From NCBI RefSeq assembly GCF_013377535.1, contig NZ_JABCJE010000002.1:496001-560000 (forward strand): a stretch of 64,000 bases of DNA. The letters run 5' to 3'. Of this stretch, positions 51,399 through 60,928 are shown piece by piece. A program made the translations under genes and the position numbers. A model generated the notes under the pieces. The model was not told the origin of the DNA. It did no database searches and saw nothing but the letters and a program-made list of their open reading frames with translations. This DNA comes from Donghicola mangrovi. Lineage in GTDB: Bacteria > Pseudomonadota > Alphaproteobacteria > Rhodobacterales > Rhodobacteraceae. Every line of letters starts with the position of its first letter. The stretch's first letter is position 1.

Positions 51399-52037
51399 TT
51401 ATTCCGCAGCCACTTCGACCCGCTGGCTGGGCCGTGATTGTTTTTGCAGCACAAGATGCGACGAAATCGCATCCATCAGTTCGGGCGACAGACAATCATA
51501 GGGCTCAAGCCCCAAAGAACGCAAATGCCGCCGCATGTTTGGCATCTCTGCCGCAGGGAATCCTGCCTCGATAATCGAGGAAACAAACGCCGCAAACTTC
51601 GGGGGCTCCCACCCCACATCGGACGAAAGCTCCGTATGGATGAAATCGAGGCCGAAGAACGGATGGCTCGACGCCTCGATCCGGCCAACCAGATGGACCC
51701 CGCAATCGCGGCACGCGTATCTCTGGATCACTGCCGAGGGATCCACGAGACCCAGCTTGTCGGCATTCTCTGTCACACGCACTGCATCCCGAGGCACGAC
51801 AGCCACCTGAGAGAAAAGCGCCCCATCGGGTTTCCAGCACCGACTGCACCCGCACAGATGGTTGTGGCTGGTCTGAGACGCCACGTTCACAACGACCGGA
51901 CTTTTGTCACATTGGCATTTTAGCAGACCACCCATGAACCCCTCTATCTGTACCGGAGGGTGCGAGATCGCCGGGTGAATAACGGCCAGAAAATCGGGAA
52001 CCAAGCCAGTCATGGCCTCTGTGTCGAGCCGCCCCAT
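51399..52037 (-). CDS. gfa: S-(hydroxymethyl)glutathione synthase
   Basis: The 212-residue zinc protein speeds the condensation of formaldehyde with glutathione, the first step of the pathway completed by flhA and fghA. The cysteine ligands are in LKCQCDKSP (Cys41, Cys43), [17 protein letters not shown] (Cys62, Cys64, Cys67) and [15 protein letters not shown]. It aligns closely with Gfa of Paracoccus denitrificans ([28 protein letters not shown]) with a slightly longer N-terminus. AGGAG precedes ATG 52037. It is upstream of, and separate from, the regulator operon by 93 bases. Confidence 0.96.
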   Translation of the reverse strand: MGRLDTEAMTGLVPDFLAVIHPAISHPPVQIEGFMGGLLKCQCDKSPVVVNVASQTSHNHLCGCSRCWKPDGALFSQVAVVPRDAVRVTENADKLGLVDPSAVIQRYACRDCGVHLVGRIEASSHPFFGLDFIHTELSSDVGWEPPKFAAFVSSIIEAGFPAAEMPNMRRHLRSLGLEPYDCLSPELMDAISSHLVLQKQSRPSQRVEVAAE

Positions 52038-52227
52038 CGCTATCTCCTAGATTGCGCTACGTTGCGTGCTAGATTGGGACCCGAAGTGCTGACAAACAAT
52101 TCAACCAAAGGTATCGGCTTTCGGACGCAGGACGGCGCCATTCCGCCTCGCAGTCTGAAGCTAACCCCGCGACTTCATACACTTAAGAGAAAATTTTTAG
52201 ATTTCTGTGTTTTCCGAAATTTGCCTC

Positions 52228-52256
52228 TTGCACCTCTATCAGCCGATAGTTATAGG
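52228..52256 (+). promoter_or_regulatory. Sigma-70-type promoter of tRNA-Asn copy 2
   Basis: TTGCAC (52228-52233), a 17-base spacer and TATAGG (52251-52256) lie 14 bases before the mature tRNA. The rest of the 233-base spacer after gfa shows no gene. Confidence 0.7.
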
Positions 52257-52270
52257 TCGCCCCACAGTGT

Positions 52271-52345
52271 TCCGGCGTAGCTCAGCGGTAGAGCAGTTGA
52301 CTGTTAATCAATTGGTCGTAGGTTCGATCCCTACCGCCGGAGCCA
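52271..52345 (+). tRNA. tRNA-Asn (GTT), copy 2
   Basis: Identical over all 75 bases to the copy at 26765-26839, with encoded CCA and the same immediate flanks (CACAGTGT before, CTG after). It lies just beyond the 3' end of the convergent chemotaxis operon. Confidence 0.97.
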
Positions 52346-52362
52346 CTGAAAATACCGAAAAA

Positions 52363-52893
52363 TCAATTGAATAGCTCGACTCTGTTTAGGGTCCGTTCAG
52401 GTTTTTGAGTTGTTTCCGGCACCGCCTCCGTTCGTACAACGCGTGCTTTTCCAGTCACTGGATGAAAATGCAGCCTTCTAGCTGAAAAACCCCCGAGATC
52501 CATCGCAACAATTGGCAAGCGTTCGGCCTGCAAATACTCCAGCGCAAAACTGGCGTTCTTTTTCCCGATGTCTGCCAGCCCTTCCTTCATGAGGGCTCCA
52601 CCGAAAACCTTTGCCCTTAAGCGGCTTTTGTCGGCCCCTAGACGCATCAAGCCGTTTATCACGTGCTCCATGGCGACTGCGCCGTAGCTTGCACTTTGTC
52701 CCTGCGATGAAGACAGGAAATAGTGGTTTGCCCCTCCAAGGCCAGCAGCCTCATCGTACAGACAAACAGAGACACACGACCCAAGTACAGTGGAAATCAC
52801 GAGATTGGCTTTCCCGCTTACAAACGTCTCGCCCGACACGATCGTTTTGAGGGTGCATTCCATGCCATCAGGCCAAGGGACCGTACGGGACAT
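52363..52893 (-). CDS. cheD: Chemoreceptor glutamine deamidase CheD
   Basis: The 176-residue enzyme deamidates receptor glutamines and can bind CheC/CheY-P. The catalytic set is Thr35, Cys40 (VISTVLGSCVSVCLYD) and His57 (GGANHYFLSSS). KVFGGALMKEG and GFSARRLHFHPVTGKA complete the family pattern. ATG 52893 overlaps the cheB stop as TGATG. It is last in the operon; its substrate is probably the receptor encoded two genes earlier. Confidence 0.95.
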   Translation of the reverse strand: MSRTVPWPDGMECTLKTIVSGETFVSGKANLVISTVLGSCVSVCLYDEAAGLGGANHYFLSSSQGQSASYGAVAMEHVINGLMRLGADKSRLRAKVFGGALMKEGLADIGKKNASFALEYLQAERLPIVAMDLGGFSARRLHFHPVTGKARVVRTEAVPETTQKPERTLNRVELFN

Positions 52894-53867
52894 CAGATTG
52901 CCCGTTCGGTTGTGGGTTGTAACATCGCAAGACAAATTGACACCAAGGGCAACTGCTCCCCCACGGCACCAGCCTCGAACGCAGCTTTGGGCATGCCGTA
53001 GACCATCGAAGTTGCCTCATCCTGTCCGATTGTACGCGCACCCGCCTGCCTGAGAGAAAGAAGGCCGTCCGCCCCATCGCGCCCCATGCCGGTCAAAATG
53101 ACCGCCGTGCATCGCTTTGCAATCGGCACCGCGGATTTGTACATTACGTCTACCGAAGGGCGATGTCCGGAAACTGCAGGCCCTTCGACCAACCGGCATT
53201 TCGGGCCGTGGGTCATGTCTAAGCGCAAATGGGATCGACCAGAAGGTGCCAGAAAGATCGTGCCACGCTCGAGCAAGTCACCGTCTCCCGCCTCTCGAAC
53301 GCTTGCTTGGCAATTGTTATCCAAAAGGCGTGCGAGACCTGCTGAAAATCCTTCTCCGGTATGCTGGACTATCATCGTCGGTGGGCAGTCGGCCGGAAAA
53401 TTGGACAGAAGTGTCATCAAGGCATCCACGCCTCCGGTCGACGAGCCAATCAAGAACAAGCGATCCCAAGTTTCCGATCGTGGAGCATGTCGGAAATCAC
53501 CCGAATTTCCCGTATTCACAAGCGACGAAAGTACCAACTGAGAGAGTTCTCTCGATTCCTTGTCGCTGTCGAGCATCGGGACAGACGCGCCAACCCAACG
53601 CACGCTTGAACGCAATTCAGTCGCGTTACCGATCAACATCCATCGTACGGACAAAGCCCGAAAAAGCTGCTGCATGACCTCAAAGTCCGGAAGGGAGGCA
53701 AGAGATGGGGCCACTAGAACAATCGCAGGGGGGCGGTGCTCGACCGCGTGATAACAGGCGGTTAAATTTTCAAAGCACCCTGCAACTCGCAACCTAGGAT
53801 CAGTCTTGAATTTTGTCTCGATGTCCGCCAACCGTTTCCGGTTGGCGTCAGCAATCATAATTCTCAT
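52893..53867 (-). CDS. cheB: Receptor methylesterase CheB with degenerate receiver
   Basis: The 324-residue protein removes methyl groups from receptors. The C-terminal esterase domain has Ser143 (LIGSSTGGVDALM), His169 (MIVQHTGEGFSAGL) and Asp264 (LTGMGRDGADGLL). The N-terminal receiver-like domain has lost its phosphorylation site: the acidic pair reads IADAN, and the strand that should carry the phospho-Asp reads AIVLVAPSLASL. It probably cannot be activated by CheA. It is downstream of mcp with a 9-base gap. Confidence 0.93.
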   Translation of the reverse strand: MRIMIADANRKRLADIETKFKTDPRLRVAGCFENLTACYHAVEHRPPAIVLVAPSLASLPDFEVMQQLFRALSVRWMLIGNATELRSSVRWVGASVPMLDSDKESRELSQLVLSSLVNTGNSGDFRHAPRSETWDRLFLIGSSTGGVDALMTLLSNFPADCPPTMIVQHTGEGFSAGLARLLDNNCQASVREAGDGDLLERGTIFLAPSGRSHLRLDMTHGPKCRLVEGPAVSGHRPSVDVMYKSAVPIAKRCTAVILTGMGRDGADGLLSLRQAGARTIGQDEATSMVYGMPKAAFEAGAVGEQLPLVSICLAMLQPTTERAI

Positions 53868-53876
53868 TCAAGGCTC

Positions 53877-56219
53877 CTAAAAATCGGTCCAGGCAGGCCC
53901 GTTCGAAGCAGCTGCGAACGTGGAAGTGCCTGTAAACGAACGCGCATTCTCGAACGACGGTGGATTCATTTTCACAGGGGCTGGAACGATCGCTGCGGTG
54001 GCCATAGCCGGAGTCGCACCGGAAAACTGAAACCTGGAAACAAGCTGGGATAGGCCAGCCGCTTCGCTTTTTAGCGTAATAGCAGCAGCTGTGGCGTCCT
54101 GTACCATTGCAGCGTTTTGCTGTGTGACCTGATCCAGTTGCGATACGCCGACGTTGATTTCCCCTAGTCCAGCTGATTGCTCTCGGGATCCCACGGCAAT
54201 GCCACTGACCAAGTGGGCGATCTGCCCAACCCGATCTACGATGGAGGTCAAAGCACTCCCTGCTCGACCGACCAAACCCACGCCGGTTTCTACTTGCTCG
54301 GTGCTTGATCCGATGAGTGTCTTGATCTGCTTCGCCGCATCCGAGGAACGTTGCGCCAGCGCTCTCACTTCGGAAGCGACGACTGCAAAGCCACGGCCTG
54401 CGTCACCAGCTCTCGCGGCCTCAACCCCCGCATTCAGGGCCAGAAGGTTGGTCTGGAAGGCAATGTCGTCGATGACATTGATGATCTGGGCAATTTCGTC
54501 CGAAGACTTCTTGATTTGCGACATTGCATGCACCGCGTCGCTTACAACTTTTCCACTTTGCTCGGCTTCGGAGCGCGCCTCTGTTACCACACGCTCAACC
54601 TCTGCCGCCCCTTCAGCAGCGGATTTCACGCTAGAGGTCAATTCGTCAAGCGCAGCTGCAGTCTCCTCCAAGGTAGCCGCTTGGTTTTCCGTACGACGGG
54701 ACAAATCATCGGACGAAGCGCTGATTTCTTCTGCACGCGAATGGATTTCAGTCGCGTTGTCAGAGATCGACAGGATCAGTCCACTCAGAGTGTCGACGGT
54801 CGCGTTATAGTCAAGGCGAAGCTGTTCGTAATCCTGGCTAAAGGGCTCCTGCAAGGTATGGGTCAGATCCCCCGCGGACAGGCGCCGAAGGCCACTGGAA
54901 ATTTCCGAGACCACACGTTCCTGTTCCTGGTTCGCTATCTCCCGAAGGCGTGCCTCATCGCTTGTTTGCTTCAGACGTATGCGGAAGTCATCGAGGATAC
55001 CAGACACCACGCCAAGTTCATCGAGGCGCTCGGTATTCGGGATTTTGTTTTCGTAGCGAGCGTCGGAAACACCACGCATAGCTTCAGCAAAGGTCGCAAG
55101 CGGCCGCGTGATAGAACGGGCCATCAACCAACCCAGAACCAGTGAGCACACCAGCCCTACAGCAATGAAAGCAACCATCGTGTGCCGGAGGCGTTCTAGC
55201 GATTTGAACTGGGTTTCGGCGTCAAGTTCGACAACGACAGCCCAATCCTTGTCAAAAACAGGAATATCGCGAACGGATATCATGGACGAACGGTTGGAAA
55301 GACCCTGTTGGTAAGGGAAATAGCCCTGTTCATCTTTCATCGCGATCTCTTGGGCAAAGCTGTTTTCTGGGCTCTCGAGAACCTTTAGCCGCCCCACTTG
55401 ACGCGAGGGTGTCCGAGCCGATCCATCATGACCAAGGAGATAGACCTCGTCTTCGGAATGAAGACCGGAGATTCCTGAAATTACATTGGCCATTCCTTCC
55501 AGAGGCATCTGGATTGCTACAACGCCAAGGGTTTCACCACTTTCCGAGATTAAGGGGCGTGCAACAAATGAAGCTGGCGCGCCATTACTAGGCGCATATG
55601 GAGCAAAATCTGCAAAAGCTGTTTCAGCCTCACCCATCTTTATGGCTTTGCGAAAAACTTCCCCAAGTCCAGATCCTGCATATGCGCCATGGAGAAGGTT
55701 TGTCCCAAAGTCCGCCTCCTTAAAAACGGTGTACACAATGTCCCCGGCAGGGTTAATCAGGAACAGATCATAGTAGTTATTTCGCTCGACCAGGTTGTCG
55801 AAAAACTGGTGCTCCTGCAAATGGACGCTGGAATAAAGGCTTCCGTCTTCAGCATCAATCAGTTGATTTCTATTACCCACTGGGAATGAGTTATGATCTA
55901 GATAGACCGATCTAATTTCCTGCAAACCGACTGCGGATCCGGCCTGAACTGCATCAGAGAAACGCTTCAAAGTATTGACCGTGTTTGGGTCTTCAGAGAG
56001 GGTCGTCAACTGATTATCGAGCGCATGCAACCAAATTTCCAGACCAATGGCTACTTGATCGGTGACGATCTCGGACTTGAGCTCCGAAGCGACTTCAGCC
56101 TCTTTGCGAAACTGAAGGTAGTAAGTTTCACTAGCAACCATTACAGTCACAATGAGCGTTCCAACAATAAGTGCAGGAAGGCGCAGGGAGATCCTGGCCT
56201 CAGTAAAACGTCGAAACAT
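53877..56219 (-). CDS. Methyl-accepting chemotaxis protein
   Basis: The 780-residue receptor has transmembrane segments near residues 14-34 and 370-390 ([20 protein letters not shown]). The large periplasmic region between them is a dCache-type sensor ([35 protein letters not shown]). HAMP domains follow, then the signalling hairpin [20 protein letters not shown] and [18 protein letters not shown]. The last five residues, Ala-Trp-Thr-Asp-Phe, fit the xWxxF tether that binds CheR and CheB in other receptors. The ligand is unknown. Confidence 0.95.
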   Translation of the reverse strand: MFRRFTEARISLRLPALIVGTLIVTVMVASETYYLQFRKEAEVASELKSEIVTDQVAIGLEIWLHALDNQLTTLSEDPNTVNTLKRFSDAVQAGSAVGLQEIRSVYLDHNSFPVGNRNQLIDAEDGSLYSSVHLQEHQFFDNLVERNNYYDLFLINPAGDIVYTVFKEADFGTNLLHGAYAGSGLGEVFRKAIKMGEAETAFADFAPYAPSNGAPASFVARPLISESGETLGVVAIQMPLEGMANVISGISGLHSEDEVYLLGHDGSARTPSRQVGRLKVLESPENSFAQEIAMKDEQGYFPYQQGLSNRSSMISVRDIPVFDKDWAVVVELDAETQFKSLERLRHTMVAFIAVGLVCSLVLGWLMARSITRPLATFAEAMRGVSDARYENKIPNTERLDELGVVSGILDDFRIRLKQTSDEARLREIANQEQERVVSEISSGLRRLSAGDLTHTLQEPFSQDYEQLRLDYNATVDTLSGLILSISDNATEIHSRAEEISASSDDLSRRTENQAATLEETAAALDELTSSVKSAAEGAAEVERVVTEARSEAEQSGKVVSDAVHAMSQIKKSSDEIAQIINVIDDIAFQTNLLALNAGVEAARAGDAGRGFAVVASEVRALAQRSSDAAKQIKTLIGSSTEQVETGVGLVGRAGSALTSIVDRVGQIAHLVSGIAVGSREQSAGLGEINVGVSQLDQVTQQNAAMVQDATAAAITLKSEAAGLSQLVSRFQFSGATPAMATAAIVPAPVKMNPPSFENARSFTGTSTFAAASNGPAWTDF

Positions 56220-56263
56220 CGAGGTTGCTCCTCATACTATTGATTTGATAGGGTAAACAGTAT

Positions 56264-56554
56264 TCAAAACAATTGAACTGTTGACCCTTTGGTTGGCAAC
56301 GGAAGATCGGAAATTTTTGAGTAAACCAATTCCAGTTTCAGATTTTCCGCAAACTCATCGCAAAAATGAAAATTCAATTGGGATGTTTCTCTAAAAACTA
56401 CACTCAAATCCTGTAATATTTGAATGGCAAAATCGTATTTCTGCCCGCACAAGTTTCTTCTCGCCCCATCGTTCAGATGAAGTTCCGATTCTAGAAGACT
56501 ATCAATCGAAACTTGAATAAGATCAAATATCGCACTATGACGTACACAGGTCAT
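56264..56554 (-). CDS. Small protein of unknown function inside the che operon
   Basis: The 96-residue protein starts at ATG 56554 with an ATGA overlap to cheY, the usual sign of coupled translation here. It begins TCVRHSAIFDLIQVSIDSL and contains YDFAIQILQDLSVVFRETS; it looks mostly helical. Base composition is AT-rich like its neighbours. No family is recognised. It might be a small adaptor or a phosphatase helper for the adjacent CheY. Confidence 0.6.
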   Translation of the reverse strand: MTCVRHSAIFDLIQVSIDSLLESELHLNDGARRNLCGQKYDFAIQILQDLSVVFRETSQLNFHFCDEFAENLKLELVYSKISDLPLPTKGSTVQLF

Positions 56555-56937
56555 AATGGCCCCACCAAAGCCTCAATGCTAGATTTCAGAGACGCGCTAG
56601 TGAACGGCTTCTTTATTAGGTTATTCAGACCTGAGTTCCGCCCACGACTAACTATTTCGGCAGTTGGCGTGCCAGTAACTAAAATAAATCCTACTTGATG
56701 TGTTGCTTTATTGGCCCTTATCCTCTCAAGCAAATCGAGCCCGCTCATTCCCGGCATATTGTAATCACTAATAATTAAATGGACCGGACTACTGCAAACT
56801 TTGAAAAATGCGTCTTGCCCAGACTTTTCATACTCGACATTCTGAATGCCGATTTCTTCAAGGGATTGCATTAGTAGGCCACGACTAACGGACATGTCAT
56901 CAACCACCATCACCTTCAACTTACTCTTTATTGACAT
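56551..56937 (-). CDS. cheY: CheY-like response regulator 2
   Basis: The 128-residue single receiver domain has the acidic pair VMVVDDMSVSR, phospho-Asp in LIISDYNMPGMSG, Thr in FILVTGTPT and Lys in LIKKPFTSAS. All active residues are kept, so it should take phosphate from CheA. It lies between cheR and the small ORF. The local DNA is AT-rich compared with the first cheY of the operon. Confidence 0.95.
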   Translation of the reverse strand: MSIKSKLKVMVVDDMSVSRGLLMQSLEEIGIQNVEYEKSGQDAFFKVCSSPVHLIISDYNMPGMSGLDLLERIRANKATHQVGFILVTGTPTAEIVSRGRNSGLNNLIKKPFTSASLKSSIEALVGPL

Positions 56938-56940
56938 AGC

Positions 56941-57777
56941 TCACCTTTCAGACGAGAATTTTTTATAAGAAGTAATTCCTACGGGTTCCATTTTGATATT
57001 TTCTGGAAAATTTATCCGTTCACTATGCCCAATAAACAGATATCCCCCTGGTTTCAGCCTACCCGAAAATCCGGCCCAAAGCTTATCCTGTGTGGATTTA
57101 TCAAAATAAATTGCAACGTTTCTGCAAAATATTACATCAAACATGCAATTAATGGGCCAAGGTTGCACCAAGTTTAGTCTTCGAAAATCGATCATATTGC
57201 GAAGCGTGTCTCGAACAAAAAACTCTGATTTTGAGTAAACTTCAAACAAATCTCTCTTGTGCTGAACAGAAAGAAAATCGACGTCAGTAATATCAAATCT
57301 CCCATTCTGCGCCAATCTAAGAACAGCAGGATCGGCGTCAGTTGCAAGGATCTGAATATCGTTTCGTCGGCCGAAAATTTTTTCAGCAACAGTTGCGATG
57401 GAGTATGGCTCTTGCCCTGTAGAACAACCGGCAGACCAAATTTTGATATTTCTTGAACCTTTCAACTTTGGAAATACAGCTTTCTCAAGCATTTCAAAAT
57501 GATGAAATTCTCTAAAAAATTGTGTCACATTTGTTGACAAAGCGGAAATGAAATGATCGCACTCATTAATATCTCCATTGGAAAGCCTCTGAACGTAATC
57601 TGAGAAATCTCGGGATCCTGTAGCTAAAACCCTTTTTCTTAATCTTGCCGCAATAAGGGGCCTTTTTCCTTCTTCCAGATTAAGCCCCCAGTTTATTTTG
57701 GCCAGATGTACTATTTTCTGGAAGCACGCGCCAGACATGTCGCGATTTGAAAAGTCGGCTTTCGATAACAGGGTCAT
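56941..57777 (-). CDS. cheR: Receptor methyltransferase CheR
   Basis: The 278-residue SAM-dependent enzyme methylates receptor glutamates. It shows an N-terminal helical domain (EEGKRPLIAARLRKRVLATG), ALSTNVTQFFREFHHFEML, SAM motif IKIWSAGCSTGQEPYSIA, and VIFCRNVAIYFDKSTQDKLW and LKPGGYLFIGHSERI. ATG 57777 overlaps the cheW stop by four bases. This is among the most AT-rich genes in the window. Confidence 0.96.
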   Translation of the reverse strand: MTLLSKADFSNRDMSGACFQKIVHLAKINWGLNLEEGKRPLIAARLRKRVLATGSRDFSDYVQRLSNGDINECDHFISALSTNVTQFFREFHHFEMLEKAVFPKLKGSRNIKIWSAGCSTGQEPYSIATVAEKIFGRRNDIQILATDADPAVLRLAQNGRFDITDVDFLSVQHKRDLFEVYSKSEFFVRDTLRNMIDFRRLNLVQPWPINCMFDVIFCRNVAIYFDKSTQDKLWAGFSGRLKPGGYLFIGHSERINFPENIKMEPVGITSYKKFSSER

Positions 57778-58250
57778 GCCGCAACCTCAGTTTCTTTGGA
57801 AATCAGTGCTTGAATATCTAATACACGGAGCATTTTTTCATCCTGGGAAATCAATCCGACAATGTGAGATACTTCGCCATCAGTGCGCTGCGTAGGGTTA
57901 GGAAGTATCGCACTTTTAGGAACAGAGATGATTTCAGAAACAGCTTCCACTAATAGGCCCATAGTCCTTGCATGGATAGTCGCGATCACGATCACGTTCC
58001 GATGCGCGTCTGGGGTTTGTCCAAGTCCAAGTTTTCTACGTAAATCTATGATCGGAATTACAGAGCCGCGAAGATTCATTACACCAAGGACCGAAGGCTC
58101 CGAATGAGGTAGCGTCGTGACCGGTGTCCAACTTCGGATTTCACGGATAGCGTGAATATCGACGCAGTAACCCTGCCCGCCCGCTGTTAAAGAAACAAAT
58201 TCCGAAGGCATATCCACACCCTTGAGATGCTTATCCATCGACTCACCCAT
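57774..58250 (-). CDS. cheW: Chemotaxis coupling protein CheW
   Basis: The 158-residue adaptor links receptors to CheA. It shows FVSLTAGGQGYCVDIHAIRE, EPSVLGVMNLRGSVIPIIDL, NVIVIATIHARTMGLLVEAV and VSHIVGLISQDEKMLRVLDI. ATG 58250 overlaps the cheA stop by eight bases; ATG 58238, which has GGTGAG before it, is an equally good start. Confidence 0.95.
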   Translation of the reverse strand: MGESMDKHLKGVDMPSEFVSLTAGGQGYCVDIHAIREIRSWTPVTTLPHSEPSVLGVMNLRGSVIPIIDLRRKLGLGQTPDAHRNVIVIATIHARTMGLLVEAVSEIISVPKSAILPNPTQRTDGEVSHIVGLISQDEKMLRVLDIQALISKETEVAA

Positions 58251-60267
58251 TTTCAGCTATCAAATCTGTTTCCAACTGCGGGCGCCCGGCTAGCGATATC
58301 AGGGCATCTGGATCAACAATCAAAGCGATTTTTCCGTCTCCAAGAATAGTTGCAGCTGAGATCCCGGGGACAGCGCCGTAATTGCCCTCAAGGCTTTTGA
58401 TCACAATTTGACGCTGATCCCAGATTTCATTTACCGAAAAAGCAAAAACTGAAGCGTCTTCGGCCTCAATTAGAATAAATGGGCCTTTCTGGGGTATTGC
58501 CAAAGCTTTGGATAGCCCTAAGAGCTGCCCAAGCGCAACAATCGGCACGTAGGCTCCCCGTACCTTTAGAACCCATTGATCGTGCCCAACCTGGATAACG
58601 TCTCCTACTGCAGGGCGTATGGTTTCTATGATGCTAGCAATAGGGACGACCATTGTTTCATCTGCGACGGACACCACAATTCCATCCAAAACTGCGAGGG
58701 TCAGAGGAAGCGATATCGAGAAGATGGATCCTTTGCCTGGTTCGCTGGAAATCGAAATTCGTCCACCAATTGCTGTGATAGCGGTTTTGACGACATCCAT
58801 TCCGACGCCGCGGCCAGACAAGTTCGTCACTTGATCAGCTGTTGAAAATCCTGGCATGAACAGAAGGTTATCAACCTCACTGTCGCTCAATTTGGCATCT
58901 GCTGGGACGAGGCCTTTATCCCGCGCCTTTTCTAAAATTTTCGTTCGGTTTAGACCAGCTCCGTCATCCGCAACTTCGATCACGACATGGCCAGAGCGAT
59001 GTGCTGCCATAAGACGGACCGTGCCTATTTGCGGTTTACTTGTTTTCGCCCTCCGGTCCGGGTTTTCGAGGCCATGGTCCACCGCGTTGCGTAGCATGTG
59101 TGTCAAGGGATCAGCCAAACGTTCGATAAGGGTTTTATCGATTTCGGTATTCTCGCCGACAGTTTCAAATTGAACCTGTTTTCCTGTCGCTTCACCGGCC
59201 TCGCGGACAACGCGTGCCAGCCGCTGGAAAAGCGATTTCACAGGTTGCGCACGGATCGACATTACAGCTTCTTGAATCTCGCGAGCAAGATAGCGGTAGT
59301 CATCAAGAGCCGCAGAGACATCGCCATCGGGTCCGCGCCCACTAGCATCGATCTTTTGCGCGATGACCGCCTGATTGATGATCAGTTCCCCAACGGTGTT
59401 GATCAGCCGGTCGACCCGTTCGGGGTCTACCCGCAAGGTCTGCGCCGAAGCCTGACGAGGTGACGAGGACGTAGGTCGAGGTTCAGGAGCAGATTGTTCA
59501 ACTTCGGGTGCAACGATCTGCGGAGCCAAGGACAAATCAAGCAGAAACGGCGGTTCTTCGTGAATGCCGATCTGTCCCAGGCCCTGAACATAGGTCAGCG
59601 CGGCTTCGATTTGCTCGCGTGGCGTATCGGAAACCTCGACTTTCCAATCCAGGTAACCCAGATCCAAATCGAAGCCATCCAGGAGCGGCACAGCATCAAA
59701 ATCACAGCGAACACTGATCTGTTCGCCCAAAGCGCCAATCAGGCGCTCCGGCTCGTGTCCATTGCGGTAGAACGCGGCGTCAGGGAAAATGCGGACGCAA
59801 ATCGTTTGGTTTTCGTCTAGTAATAGCGGCATCGGGGCAAAGGCCAAGGGCGCGAAAAAGGGCTCCTCCGCGACCGCCACGTCTGCTGCACCAGTGAATT
59901 TAGAAAGGTCCTGCAGGAGTGCATCATAGGCGGAGGGCGTTCCCTCAGCATCGGATTGCGCCAGTTCGACCAACTCTGCCAACACGTCACTGGAGCGGGT
60001 GATAACCCGCAGCACTTCGGTTTCAATGCTCAGCTCATGCGACCGGATCCGGTCCAGAACGGTTTCGAACCGATGCGCGAAGGCTACCAGTTTTTCCAGT
60101 CCGAAAGCGCCCGCAGCGCCTTTGATCGAATGGACCGCGCGGAAGATGGCATTCACCGTCTCCGTGTCCCAATCATCGGAGGCAATCTGGTTCAGGCCCT
60201 CGGCCATCGCTTCGACCAATTCTTCGCATTCGGCAAAGAATGTGGCCTTCAGGGTATCCATGCTCAT
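58243..60267 (-). CDS. cheA: Chemotaxis histidine kinase CheA
   Basis: The 674-residue soluble kinase has an HPt domain with phospho-His46 (FRAVHSIKGAAGAFGLEKL), a middle region (residues 125-260) of low conservation, a dimerisation domain (LRVDPERVDRLINTVGELII), the ATPase boxes HMLRNAVDHGLE, EVADDGAGLN and GRGVGMDVVKTAI, and a C-terminal CheW-like domain (VVPIASIIETIRPAV ... LIVDPDALISLAGRP). Phosphate goes to the two CheY proteins. It has four bases of spacer after cheY. Confidence 0.97.
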   Translation of the reverse strand: MSMDTLKATFFAECEELVEAMAEGLNQIASDDWDTETVNAIFRAVHSIKGAAGAFGLEKLVAFAHRFETVLDRIRSHELSIETEVLRVITRSSDVLAELVELAQSDAEGTPSAYDALLQDLSKFTGAADVAVAEEPFFAPLAFAPMPLLLDENQTICVRIFPDAAFYRNGHEPERLIGALGEQISVRCDFDAVPLLDGFDLDLGYLDWKVEVSDTPREQIEAALTYVQGLGQIGIHEEPPFLLDLSLAPQIVAPEVEQSAPEPRPTSSSPRQASAQTLRVDPERVDRLINTVGELIINQAVIAQKIDASGRGPDGDVSAALDDYRYLAREIQEAVMSIRAQPVKSLFQRLARVVREAGEATGKQVQFETVGENTEIDKTLIERLADPLTHMLRNAVDHGLENPDRRAKTSKPQIGTVRLMAAHRSGHVVIEVADDGAGLNRTKILEKARDKGLVPADAKLSDSEVDNLLFMPGFSTADQVTNLSGRGVGMDVVKTAITAIGGRISISSEPGKGSIFSISLPLTLAVLDGIVVSVADETMVVPIASIIETIRPAVGDVIQVGHDQWVLKVRGAYVPIVALGQLLGLSKALAIPQKGPFILIEAEDASVFAFSVNEIWDQRQIVIKSLEGNYGAVPGISAATILGDGKIALIVDPDALISLAGRPQLETDLIAENG

Positions 60268-60271
60268 GCGC

Positions 60272-60643
60272 TTAGCCCTGCCCGGTGACGAGGCGGACGG
60301 TATTCACCAGCCCCTCTTCCTCAAAAGGTTTCACTAGCCAACCCGTTGCGCCAAGTCCGCGCGCACGGTTCCTGAAGGCCTCGCTGCTTTCGGTGGTGAG
60401 CACCAGAATGGGAACACGCCGGTTCTTCGGGCTTTGGCGGATCGCCTCGATCACACCAAAGCCGTCAAGTTTGGGCATGTTGATATCTGTGATCACTGCA
60501 TCGAACCGGCGGGTCGCAAAGGTTTCGACCCCTTGAACGCCGTCTTCGGCAGTCACCACGTCGAACCCCGCGCCTTTCAACGTCTGGGACACTAGCATCC
60601 GCATGGTGCGGGAGTCGTCGATAGCCAGAACACTCAGCGTCAT
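60272..60643 (-). CDS. cheY: CheY-like response regulator 1
   Basis: The 123-residue receiver has LAIDDSRTMRMLVSQTLKGA, phospho-Asp in AVITDINMPKLDGFG, Thr in ILVLTTESSE and Lys in WLVKPFEEEGL. It overlaps the STAS gene by four bases and precedes cheA. It is closer to canonical CheY than the second copy. Confidence 0.96.
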   Translation of the reverse strand: MTLSVLAIDDSRTMRMLVSQTLKGAGFDVVTAEDGVQGVETFATRRFDAVITDINMPKLDGFGVIEAIRQSPKNRRVPILVLTTESSEAFRNRARGLGATGWLVKPFEEEGLVNTVRLVTGQG

Positions 60644-60927
60644 CCTGTGACCTCCGCGAAATAGTCGGAGAGGCCCAGAACCTTGAGGCTGTTCTGAATG
60701 CCTTCTGAGGGGGCGCTTAGCAGAAATGTGCCGCCAGCCGCCTCGACCGTGCGGCGCACCGAAATCAGCAATTGGATGATCTGAGCAGGCAGGTTCCGCG
60801 CCTCTGACGCTTCCACACGCACCGTGCCGGTGGCTACGGCCTCTCGGCAGGCAGCCAGTGCCGCCTCTGGATCATCCAGCCATTCATCGGGCGTCAAACG
60901 GAGTGTTGATCGGCTATCAGGCTCCAA
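60640..60927 (-). CDS. STAS-domain protein of the che operon
   Basis: The 95-residue STAS-like protein has TVRVEASEARNLPAQIIQLL followed by AAGGTFLLSAPSEGIQNSL and LGLSDYFAEVTG. The serine that is phosphorylated in SpoIIAA-type proteins is replaced (NLPAQ), so it is unlikely to be switched by a kinase. It starts with TTG 60927, with GGGGG six bases before it; that Shine-Dalgarno lies in a 12-bp hairpin. It is first gene of the che operon. Confidence 0.85.
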   Translation of the reverse strand: MEPDSRSTLRLTPDEWLDDPEAALAACREAVATGTVRVEASEARNLPAQIIQLLISVRRTVEAAGGTFLLSAPSEGIQNSLKVLGLSDYFAEVTG

Positions 60928-60928
60928 G

